A stretch of 64,000 nucleotides of DNA from CAVQRC01 sp963715045 (GTDB lineage: Bacteria; Planctomycetota; Planctomycetia; Pirellulales; Lacipirellulaceae): contig CAVQRC010000017.1 in assembly GCA_963715045.1 (NCBI GenBank), forward strand, positions 62,001 through 126,000, read 5' to 3'. A program made the position numbers and the translations under genes. The notes beneath the pieces are model-generated. The model had not been told where the DNA came from. It ran no database searches and saw only the letters and a list, made by a program, of their open reading frames with translations. Positions 1 to 7,511 of the stretch are shown here, piece after piece (position 1 is the stretch's first letter; every line of letters starts with the position of its first letter).

Positions 1-775
1 TGATCCGGGCAATGTGAGCGTTCGTCCTGGCAGGGTCGTCCAGGTACTGCTGCCATCCCCGCAGGCTTGCCCGCACCATCTTCGCCACGACGTCGCGGCG
101 GTCGTCGATCGTGGCCTGGCGAGTGATCAGCAGGCTCGCATACGGATTGAACCCGATTTCCGAAACCATCAGGGCAATGGGGTCGGCGCCTGCCTGGCGG
201 GCGAGAAACGGCTCACTGAAGACATACGCCTGCTGGGCGTAATTCTCGTTGGCCAGAAACGGCCCGATGCTGCCCGGGTAGGCGACCGTTTCAACGCCTT
301 CCAAAGGTACCTTCAGCGCGAGGTACTTGTAGAACACAGGTCCCGCCCCGACGGCGAGGGTTACGTTGGCCAGTTCGCTGAGCGATTCGATACCCCGCCC
401 GCGATGGACCATGATGCATCGCGGACTGTCCTGCATGGTCGCCATCACGGCAACCAGATCGGCCTCAGCGGCCCGCCCCAACACGACCCGATCCGCGTTG
501 ATCACGGCAAAGTCGACCCGGCCCGCATCCAACGCCTGCACGACGGGATTGTTCGGCCCTCCCGGGATGATCTCGACCTCGAGACCCTCGTCGGCATAGA
601 AGCCATGCACGAGCGCCGCATAGAACCCGCCGTGTTCGGCCTCGGGAAACCAGTTGAGTTGCAGCTTCACACGCGTCGAGCCCGCGACTGAATCCGTGAC
701 CGCCGTGTCGTCGCCGCGATCTCCGCAGCCGACCGTCAAGCAGAGAAACACGACGCTGAGAATGGTGACACGCAC
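1..775 (-). CDS. ABC transporter substrate-binding lipoprotein, NMT1/SsuA-like (partial, runs off left edge)
   Basis: I translated this frame from the reverse strand. It starts at GTG 775 and stays open to base 1, so the C-terminus is missing. The N-terminus is a hydrophobic leader ending in the lipobox-like LTVGC, so the protein is probably a lipoprotein. It is followed by KLQLNWFPEAEHGGFYAAL, the signature of NMT1/THI5-like and SsuA-like periplasmic binding proteins that deliver thiamine precursors, sulfonates or similar small molecules to an ABC importer. Further on, PGGPNNPVVQALDAGRVDFAV and NENYAQQAYVFSEP also fit this fold. No Shine-Dalgarno is obvious before the GTG, and a 77-bp tandem repeat begins just upstream. 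The substrate cannot be predicted, and the permease and ATPase would lie left of the window. Confidence 0.8.
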   Translation of the reverse strand, partial: MRVTILSVVFLCLTVGCGDRGDDTAVTDSVAGSTRVKLQLNWFPEAEHGGFYAALVHGFYADEGLEVEIIPGGPNNPVVQALDAGRVDFAVINADRVVLGRAAEADLVAVMATMQDSPRCIMVHRGRGIESLSELANVTLAVGAGPVFYKYLALKVPLEGVETVAYPGSIGPFLANENYAQQAYVFSEPFLARQAGADPIALMVSEIGFNPYASLLITRQATIDDRRDVVAKMVRASLRGWQQYLDDPARTNAHIARI

Positions 776-776
776 G

Positions 777-1007
777 GGAAGGCAATGCGGGGATGAGGGG
801 TCGTGGTACGGAGCGCGTGGGACGTTGTCGCGTGTTGCCATGTGGGACGCTGGGGAAGGCAATGCGGGGATGAGGGGTCGTGGTACGGAGCGCGCGGGAC
901 GTTGTCGCGTGTTGCCATGTGGGACGCTGGGGAAGGCATTGCGGGGATGAGGGGTCGTGGTACGGAGCGCGCGGGACGTTGTCGCGTGTTGCCATGTGGG
1001 ACGCTGG
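777..1007. repeat. Three tandem copies of a 77-bp unit
   Basis: Copies start at 777, 854 and 931 and are nearly identical, differing at a few bases. The array fills most of the 348-bp gap between the lipoprotein start (775) and the end of the epimerase-like gene (1124). It would therefore form the 5' region of the lipoprotein gene. Short open frames across it repeat the same peptide and are not convincing as genes. Confidence 0.9.
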
Positions 1008-1075
1008 GTGGCTGGTGTTGTGACACCGCGCGGATGATATCCGCGGTTTTACATGTAAAGCGGCGGAGCGGTGGT

Positions 1076-1124
1076 CCAGCCTCCAGCCTCCAGCCTCCAG
1101 CCTCCAGCCTCCAGCCTCCAGCCT
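1076..1124. repeat. Seven-copy CCAGCCT heptanucleotide microsatellite
   Basis: Seven perfect copies of a 7-bp unit run from 1076 and end on the first base of the complementary stop codon (1124-1126) of the minus-strand epimerase-like gene. Because 7 is not a multiple of 3, a copy-number change here would alter the frame of any read-through product. It would leave the annotated protein intact. Confidence 0.9.
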
Positions 1125-2062
1125 CAAAGTCCGAACACACGGTCCATATTCCCCGCGATCTCCTCCAGCCGCTCCGCCTCGCCGCCGCCGACCTCGGCCG
1201 CGCACCAGCCGTGGAAGTTGATTTCCGTCAACGCCGCCCGGACATCCGCGAAGTCGATGTCGCCTTCGCCGATGTTGGTGAACTTGTTGCTCGCCCGCGA
1301 GAAGCCCTTTACGTCCAGCTTCACGATCCGCCGCCCCAGCGTCCGGATCCAGTCGCCCACGTTGCCATACTTCCAGTGGTTGCCGATGTCGAACTGCATC
1401 CCCACCCACGGCGAGTTGAGTTCGTCGACGTACGCCACGAACCCCTCCGCCGATTGATCCTGGGGGCCGTCGTGGGTGTACAGGAAGTGGTTCCAGACAT
1501 TCTCGATCGCAATCATGACGCCGAGTCGGGCGGCCAGGGGCACGGCCTCGGCGATGTTGTCGATCGACCGTTTCCAGATCTCTTCTTCCGGGCCGTCGTT
1601 TCCGTGACCCACGACCAGTAAGACTGTGCTGCCGCCGACGGCGTGAACTTCGCGGAGCGATTGCTGGAGGTGCTCCAGCGCGGTCGCCCGCGTCGTGGCC
1701 TCGGGGCTGGTATGCCGGATATTCCAATGCGTGCTGCAGACGCTGCCGTCGATCGGTAACCCGGCCGCCTGCGACGCGGCCCGGGCCGCCTCGACATCGA
1801 CGCCCGGCGTGTTCAGTTCGACCCCTTCGAAGCCGGCCGCCTTGGCGGCGGCGAACTTCTCTTCGAGCGTCCCTTTGACGCCGATCATCCCGATCTTGAG
1901 CGTCTTGTAGAGCCGCCCGGCGAGCGGATCCGAAACCGCCGACGCCTGGTTACCGCCCTCCGCGGCCATGCCCGCAGCGATCCATGGCGTGGCGACCGCG
2001 GCAGTCGCCATTCCGCCGACAAACGCCCGTCGCGACGGCAGCTTCCAATCGAGTTGTGACAT
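1124..2062 (-). CDS. Sugar phosphate isomerase/epimerase family protein with Tat signal
   Basis: A 312-residue protein of the xylose-isomerase-like TIM-barrel superfamily, widespread and multi-copy in planctomycetes. The N-terminus PSRRAFVGGMATAAVAT is a twin-arginine signal, implying folding with a cofactor or metal before export. Barrel motifs include KIGMIGVKGTLEEKFAAAKA, GFEGVELNTPG, IAIENVWNHFLY, GMQFDIGNHWKYG and IVKLDVKGF; the Glu, Asp and His residues in these segments are the usual metal ligands. An ATG at 2095 is possible, but ATG 2062 is preferred because GGCGAGG lies just upstream and it places the twin arginines about ten residues in. The substrate is unknown. It may belong to sugar catabolism, with the lipoprotein gene downstream on the same strand. 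Confidence 0.88.
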   Translation of the reverse strand: MSQLDWKLPSRRAFVGGMATAAVATPWIAAGMAAEGGNQASAVSDPLAGRLYKTLKIGMIGVKGTLEEKFAAAKAAGFEGVELNTPGVDVEAARAASQAAGLPIDGSVCSTHWNIRHTSPEATTRATALEHLQQSLREVHAVGGSTVLLVVGHGNDGPEEEIWKRSIDNIAEAVPLAARLGVMIAIENVWNHFLYTHDGPQDQSAEGFVAYVDELNSPWVGMQFDIGNHWKYGNVGDWIRTLGRRIVKLDVKGFSRASNKFTNIGEGDIDFADVRAALTEINFHGWCAAEVGGGEAERLEEIAGNMDRVFGL

Positions 2063-2847
2063 CGAAAATCCTCGCCTGAATGGGGATACGATCATGCGTT
2101 AAACGCGCTCCTCGCCGGCCTCGCGCGGTCAATCCGTCGCGTAGACGGTGTGATGAAGCTTTGCCTGAGCGGTGGTTCGGTATCTTCGCGGGGTTGGCAT
2201 CCGTCTTCAAGGAGATCCGTTTCGTCAATTTAGGAGCTTCAGGTGCTTTAGGGGTGCCTGCCTGGTCTGGGGAGGGTGGCGTGCTCGGCGGTGGATCGAT
2301 TCGCCGGCGAAGCTGCTCAGCGAGCTGGATCTCCGTAAGTCAAGTATTTATTGCGTCAAATCGCTCTTTAACGGTTGTCCAACTGCCAGGCACATGATAG
2401 ACCGGTACGATTTGATCTTAACGAGCCCTAATCCGCAACGGATTTACCACCTTTCCTATTTGCAGGTTGCGCAAGCCGGTTTTACGTACAACGCATTCAG
2501 CTTCATCGTCCCCCACCGGCTGTCCCGAGCAGCAATCCTGGACCAGAGCCAGTGAGATACGTATCACCGAGAACTTCCGTCTCACTGCGATCCATCCGCT
2601 GTGCCGATTCTCTTTCGCGGTTGTTCCCGCATCGGCGTGCTCCTGCCTCGCGTATCCGCGAATTCTGCTGGATCAGCTTCTTCCGTTTTGTTCTTCGCCG
2701 TCCGCCTCCTCTGTGAGCCTGGACGATTATTCTCGTCTCTTCCCCAACGTTGAAGGAGACCCAATGACAATCAACAAGTTAGGCGAGTGGTTCGTACCAC
2801 TTGGCATTCCTAGCAGAAGCATGTGCAACCCCGGGAGGAGCAGGACC
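2063..2847. other. 785-bp intergenic region between divergent genes
   Basis: This separates the minus-strand epimerase-like gene from the plus-strand PEP-CTERM gene and must hold both promoters. The stretch around 2335-2470 is clearly more AT-rich than the surroundings and is the best place to look for them. Frames crossing it lack codon structure and family similarity. I see no RNA gene or repeat here. A GGGAGGAG Shine-Dalgarno at its right end fixes the next start. Confidence 0.5.
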
Positions 2848-4011
2848 ATGACACGATGGTTCAGTCGGTTTTCAGCGGTCGTCGCAGTTCTCATCGCGAG
2901 TAGCTGGGTGGCTACCACGCAGGCTGAATTTACGCCGCGGGTGATCTACACGCTGGGCGAAGGATTTGACCTCGGCTCGGATGGCGGAGCGGTATCGGCC
3001 AGCGATACCGCGGAGTTTCCATTGGGAGCCGACGAAGACTTTTCCGCAGACACGATTAACTTCTTCCCGACCTGGTCGACCGACACGCGCGGGCCGCAGT
3101 CGGACTTCTCCCTGAGTGTCTAACGGGGACGAAGGCGTCCAAGCACAGTGGGTGGCCTGGTATGACCCCCCTTACCAGCCTAGCAGCGGCCGATACCGCA
3201 TCGGTGTTCAAGCGTGGGTCAAGCCGGATCCGAGCATGCAGGGCAGCGGCCTCGAGACTCCCGTCTTTGCGGATTTGGTGGGGGTGTACATTGACGAAGA
3301 AGATCGCTGGCGGTACGCCAACAACGGCGACATCCATGAGGGAGATCGCGGCACGACCTGGGACTTTGTCGATGGTACGGGAGACATCGCAAAGGTGAGA
3401 TTTGGCGAATGGCAACATGTGGCTGCCAGGACGGACGGCAGTTCGTGGGACATCTACGTCGACGGCACCAAGGTCTCGACGACGAATAGCGACCAATTGG
3501 ATCTACGGTGGGCTGTGCAAGTCGCGCAGTCGGTACTGGTGCCGATGGTTTTGGCGGCTACATGGGCTTAATCGACGACTTTCAGTCCGTCTGGTGGGAC
3601 TCGTACGCCAATTTCGCCACGGACACCCAGTATGCCGAAGAATTGGTTGTCGGCGACGCGACCCTCGACGGTCTCGTCAATCAGTTGGACTACGACGTCT
3701 GGCGCATGAATGTCAATGCCGACACGTCCGGGCTCACCGGGGGTGGACGGATTGCGTTGGGCGACGTCGACCTCAGCGGTTTGGTGGATCTGGATGACTT
3801 TGGGATCATCAAGGGGAATTTGTCGCCTGGATTCGCCTTGAGTATTCCTGAGCCGAGCACCTGCATCCTTCTGCTGGTGGGCCTCGTCTCGGCGGCTGCC
3901 GTGCGGCGGCGATCCAGAACGGCTCTCAAGCATGTTGCCATCGTCGCTGTCGCATGTGTGATGCTCCAACCCGCTGATCTGTTCGCCCAAGCCGGTGTGG
4001 GGCGGCGGTGA
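2848..4011 (+). CDS. PEP-CTERM/dockerin-like secreted protein, LamG-like N-terminal domain, frameshifted
   Basis: The start ATG 2848 follows a strong GGGAGGAG and opens a Sec signal peptide (MTRWFSRFSAVVAVLIAS, cut near TTQA). The frame breaks near 3120, continues in another frame from 3116 to about 3525 (concanavalin/LamG-like strands such as GEWQHVAARTDGSSWDIYVDG), and breaks back to the first frame. The last part has two dockerin-type EF-hand-like units (GDATLDGLVNQLDYDVW and GDVDLSGLVDLDDF), then IPEPSTCILLLVGLV plus arginines, a PEP-CTERM signal recognised by exosortase. The frame then runs on into what looks like the signal peptide of the next gene. Whether this is a real pseudogene or assembly error is unresolved. 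Its role is presumably extracellular glycan binding or a cell-surface matrix function. Confidence 0.72.
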
Positions 4012-5359
4012 CGGGAACTGGACCGACGCGAACTGGACGGGCGGCACCGGAACCGGCGGAGCGCCCGGGGCGGGAGATGCTGTCGTATTGCCGAACACTA
4101 CCGGCACCATCACGGTAACGGGCGACAGCGGGCTCGTGTACGACTATTTGCGGCAAGCAGGTGGCGTGTTGACGATTGAACCGGCTGGCAAGCTGGAGTT
4201 CTCCGGAATGATCCAGACCGGGCGTAATCCGGATGCTGCTGCTGGCTCTGTGTTGAATCTCGCTGGAGAATTGTTGGTCGGTGGCGGGTTCGACATTGGA
4301 TTCGACGTAACCCCCGCGACCGTCTCGATCACCGACTCGGCTGTACTGCGCGTAGGCGCCAATATGGATACGTGGTGGGCTGACGGAGCGGCACTCGACG
4401 TCACCGGCGGAAACGCGGATGTTGAGATCGGAGGCACGTTCTACATCGGGACGGGGGCGGCGATGAATGTAAACATCGACTCCAGCTCGTTCTCCACGTT
4501 TTTCGTACCAGGGACCGCCAATTTTCCCGGTGGCAACGGAACGCTCAATGTCAGTTTTGTAGACGGCTTCACACCTGCCGTCGGCACCTCGTGGGTCCTG
4601 TTTGACGCGGCCACTCGATCAGGGACGATTCCGATCGTGAATGTTCCTGATTTTGGCTTCGGAACTCAACTGGGGGTAAATTATTCGCAGGGCGGTACTC
4701 TTGGTGAGCTCGTGACCTTGGACTTCGAAAACACCCTGAACCTGAAGGTCCTTTCGGACGGGAGTGCCGTGATTGAGAACCCGGCCGCGGGTGCCGCTGA
4801 TTTGGACGTTGACGGTTACCTCATTCGCTCGGAGTCCGATTCACTGAACGCAACCGGGTTTACCGGACTAGGTGAGGCCGGCTGGCTTCCGGCGGTTTCT
4901 CCCAGCCAAAACGATGGCGTACTGAGCGAGACAAACCTCAATTCTTCGACGACTTTCACAGGTGCCGCTGCTTATGATATCGGGCAGATTTTTAACACCA
5001 CCGAAGGTGTTCAAGATCTTGTCTTCGAGCTTCATCTCGCGGGAGGAGGAACGATCCCGGGTACGGTGCAATACGTCGTCGAAGAATTCCTGCCCGGCGA
5101 TTTTGACAAAAACGGCGCCGTGGACGGCAACGACTTCCTCGCCTGGCAGTCAAACTTCCTCACGGAGTCGGGTGCCACGCAAGCCCAGGGCGATGCCGAC
5201 GGCAACGGAACCGTGGACGGCAACGATTTCCTCCTCTGGCAGGCAAACTTCGGCTCTGGTGCAGGCGGTGGTGCCGGAGGTGGGGCCATTCCCGAGCCGA
5301 CGGCCGGCTTGCTGCTGGTCCTGGCGGCTGGATGCGTGGTCGCACGACGCGGTCGTTAG
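3995..5359 (+). CDS. PEP-CTERM/dockerin-like secreted protein with autotransporter-type beta-helix repeats
   Basis: The open frame begins at GTG 3995 with WGGGDGNWTDANWTGG, the start of planctomycete proteins built from short beta-strand repeats. The true N-terminus probably lies in another frame upstream: from GTG 3901 one reads RRRSRTALKHVAIVAVACVM and then LFAQA, an ideal signal peptide joined by a shift near 4000. Near the C-terminus are two dockerin-like units (FDKNGAVDGNDFLAWQ and ADGNGTVDGNDFLLWQ), then IPEPTAGLLLVLAAGCVVARRGR-type PEP-CTERM sorting sequence. The protein is likely processed by an archaeosortase/exosortase system and held at the cell envelope. It lies immediately downstream of another protein of the same architecture. 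An intrinsic terminator follows the stop. Confidence 0.82.
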   Translation: MWGGGDGNWTDANWTGGTGTGGAPGAGDAVVLPNTTGTITVTGDSGLVYDYLRQAGGVLTIEPAGKLEFSGMIQTGRNPDAAAGSVLNLAGELLVGGGFDIGFDVTPATVSITDSAVLRVGANMDTWWADGAALDVTGGNADVEIGGTFYIGTGAAMNVNIDSSSFSTFFVPGTANFPGGNGTLNVSFVDGFTPAVGTSWVLFDAATRSGTIPIVNVPDFGFGTQLGVNYSQGGTLGELVTLDFENTLNLKVLSDGSAVIENPAAGAADLDVDGYLIRSESDSLNATGFTGLGEAGWLPAVSPSQNDGVLSETNLNSSTTFTGAAAYDIGQIFNTTEGVQDLVFELHLAGGGTIPGTVQYVVEEFLPGDFDKNGAVDGNDFLAWQSNFLTESGATQAQGDADGNGTVDGNDFLLWQANFGSGAGGGAGGGAIPEPTAGLLLVLAAGCVVARRGR

Positions 5360-5383
5360 GCAAAAGCGAAATTACTGACGCAC

Positions 5384-5419
5384 GAAGCCATCCGAATCGA
5401 ATTCGGGTGGCTTCTTTTT
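5384..5419 (+). terminator. Intrinsic terminator after the PEP-CTERM gene
   Basis: A 13-bp stem (5384-5396 with 5402-5414, one G-T pair) closes a TCGAA loop and is followed directly by five T residues. It lies 25 bp after the stop codon at 5359. Confidence 0.88.
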
Positions 5420-5435
5420 GCGCCTCCAGGCCGCT

Positions 5436-6415
5436 GAAGCCCGGCTTTTTCCGATACGGAGCATGTTCAGAATCGTCAGGCCAAAAGCCGGGATTCTCCG
5501 AGCTGCCAGACCACGCTCAAACCACACGCACCAAGAACCGCCTGCGAACGTCCGACCGCAGCGCCAGAAACCATCAACGCCGCGGTGGTACCCGCTGCGA
5601 AAAAAGCCCGGCTTCGCGCGAGGCAGCGTGTTGCCGGGCACGACCGGGAAGAAGCCGGGCTTTGCCGAAGCCCGGCTTTTTCGGTTACGGAGCATGTTCA
5701 GAATCGTCAGGCCAAAAGCCGGGATTCTCCGAGCTGCCAGACCACGCTCAGAACCACACGCACCAAGAATCGCCTGCGAACGTCCCACCGCAGCGCCAGA
5801 AACCATCAACGCCGCGGTGGTACCCGCTGCGAAAAAAGCCCGGCTTCGCGCGTGGCAGCGTGTTGCCGGGCACGACCGGGAAGAAGCCGGGCTTTGCCGA
5901 AGCCCGGCTTCTTCGGTTATGGAGCATGTTCAGAATCGTCAGGCCAAAAGCCGGGATTCTCCGAGCTGCCAGACCGCGCTACACGGAACCACAGCGCACC
6001 AAGAACCGCCTGCGAACGTCCGCAGCCGCACGGCCAGAAACCATCAACGCCGCGGTGGTACCCGCTGCGAAAAAAGCCCGGCTTCGCGCGAGGCAGCGTG
6101 TTGCCGGGCACGACCGGGAAGAAGCCGGGCTTTGCCGAAGCCCGGCTTTTTCCGTTACGGAGCATGTTCAGAATCGTCAGGCCAAAAGCCGGGATTCTCC
6201 GAGCTGCCAGACCACGCTCAAATCACCGCACCAACGAGACTGCGCCTGCGAACGCCATGCAGACGCTACCATCAACGCCGCGGTGGTACCCGCTGCGAGA
6301 AAAGCCCGGCTTCGCGCGGGCAGCGTGTTGCCGGGCACGACCGGGAAGAAGCCGGGCTTTGCTGAAGCCCGGCTTCTTCCGTTACGAAGCATGTTCAGAA
6401 TCGTCAGGCTAAAAC
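5436..6415. repeat. Tandem array of four ~230-bp units plus a partial fifth, rich in terminator-like stem-loops
   Basis: Units start at about 5436, 5667, 5899, 6137 and 6364 (lengths 231, 232, 238, 227 and a partial). Within each unit about 170 bp are almost invariant, while 50-60 bp in the middle vary in sequence and length. At each junction an 11-bp inverted repeat, AAGCCGGGCTT with AAGCCCGGCTT, is followed by T-rich sequence. A further copy of the same half-site next to six A residues gives a second terminator-like hairpin on the minus strand. The array fills the gap between two convergent genes. Frames through it carry no stop over long stretches but simply repeat one low-complexity peptide. 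I regard it as non-coding: a terminator array or a set of tandem small RNA units. Confidence 0.85.
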
Positions 6416-6500
6416 GCTGCTTGGAAAAGAACCGCCCGCGAGTTCTTTGCTGATTCGTGGGGTTTGTGGGTAGTGACAAGGGCAAAGCCGGGGGCTTCGG

Positions 6501-7388
6501 TTAGTTCGCCGCCGCGGACCGCCGGAGACGTGTCGAGCAGCGGGTGGTGAACCCAAGGCAACAGGCCAGCGTCAATAAGGTCAGCGTGGATGGTTCCGGA
6601 ATCGTGGAGTGGGAAAAGAGCCATTCGTACATGGCAGGCGTGGAGTACACCCGCCCCCAGATTCCGTGACCTCCGCTGGGCCACTCGGTGTACGAGAGAT
6701 CCAGGTGGGGATCGCCGTAAAAGAACGTTACGCTGCTGTTATTGGGAGGAAAGCCAATGATGCCGCTGCCGGCCTCGCTGGCGATCTGCTGGACAACGGT
6801 TCTGGTCCTCGTCACGGGAACGACACCGTCGTTGCGGGCATGGAACGCCCACACGGCTTGTTCCAGGAAATTGCCTGGTTGGAAGTCAGAGAAATTAGGG
6901 GAGATACCGGCAATGGGTACCCCGGCGGCGTACTGCTGCGGATAGCGATTGAGCATATTCCAGGTGCCGCCCCCGCCCATCGAAAGTCCTGTGACGTAAA
7001 GCCTGTCGGACGCGACATTGAACTCGTCGAGGGCACGGTCGACCATTTCGGCAACGCGGCCCGTGATCGTCGTGGAGCCCCAGCCTTGATTCGTTTGCGG
7101 GGCGTACAGGTAGGCACCGCGGCGTTTGGCTTCGTTAAGCAGGTTGTCAATGTTGCCGTTCACCTGGCTGACGTTGTTGCTGCCGCTCTCTCCGGCTCCG
7201 TGAAGAAAAAGAATCAGTGGCCGGTCGCCCGCGGTGGCCTCGGGCGGGGTAAACAGGCGGCCCGGCAGACCAGGCCGGGAAAAGTCGACGAAGTCGTTTA
7301 CGTTTGCTGGCCAGGCAGATGCCACCGTAAGGGACATCACCGTCACGGAGACCACAGAACGCAAGCCGAGGCGAATTGACGTTGTCAT
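6501..7388 (-). CDS. Secreted alpha/beta-hydrolase (esterase, polyhydroxybutyrate depolymerase-like) with PEP-CTERM signal
   Basis: A 295-residue exported hydrolase. Residues 1-28 form a signal peptide. HGAGE at 63-67 is the oxyanion-hole region, Ser136 in GLSMGGG is the nucleophile, Asp187 in HARNDGVVP the acid and His241 in SGGHGIW the general base, so the catalytic triad is complete. The order and spacing match LpqC/feruloyl-esterase and dienelactone-hydrolase-like proteins acting on ester-linked polymers. IPEPSTLTLLTLACCLGF with a basic tail at residues 263-291 is a PEP-CTERM sorting signal, so the enzyme is probably surface-located. The ATG at 7388 has GGAG about 8 bp upstream. The gene is transcribed toward the tandem array, which may terminate it. 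The exact substrate is unknown. Confidence 0.87.
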   Translation of the reverse strand: MTTSIRLGLRSVVSVTVMSLTVASAWPANVNDFVDFSRPGLPGRLFTPPEATAGDRPLILFLHGAGESGSNNVSQVNGNIDNLLNEAKRRGAYLYAPQTNQGWGSTTITGRVAEMVDRALDEFNVASDRLYVTGLSMGGGGTWNMLNRYPQQYAAGVPIAGISPNFSDFQPGNFLEQAVWAFHARNDGVVPVTRTRTVVQQIASEAGSGIIGFPPNNSSVTFFYGDPHLDLSYTEWPSGGHGIWGRVYSTPAMYEWLFSHSTIPEPSTLTLLTLACCLGFTTRCSTRLRRSAAAN

Positions 7389-7511
7389 TAGCAGGACTCC
7401 GGGTGTTTGGTTTCGGGCTCAGCGACGGCAGCCTACCACAAGACGCCTCGCCCGGCGAACCAGCCCGACGTTGCCAACCGGGTCGGAAGCTGTAAACCTG
7501 GACCTATCGCC

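Noticed and set aside
5418..6365. Long open frames (315 aa and 275 aa plus, 145 aa minus) across the 230-bp tandem array
   Set aside because: All frames are open because the repeat is GC-rich; each encodes the same low-complexity peptide per unit and none has a ribosome-binding site or known domain.
5436..6415. CRISPR array
   Set aside because: Units are about 230 bp with long conserved parts, and no cas genes are present; spacing and repeat length do not fit CRISPR.
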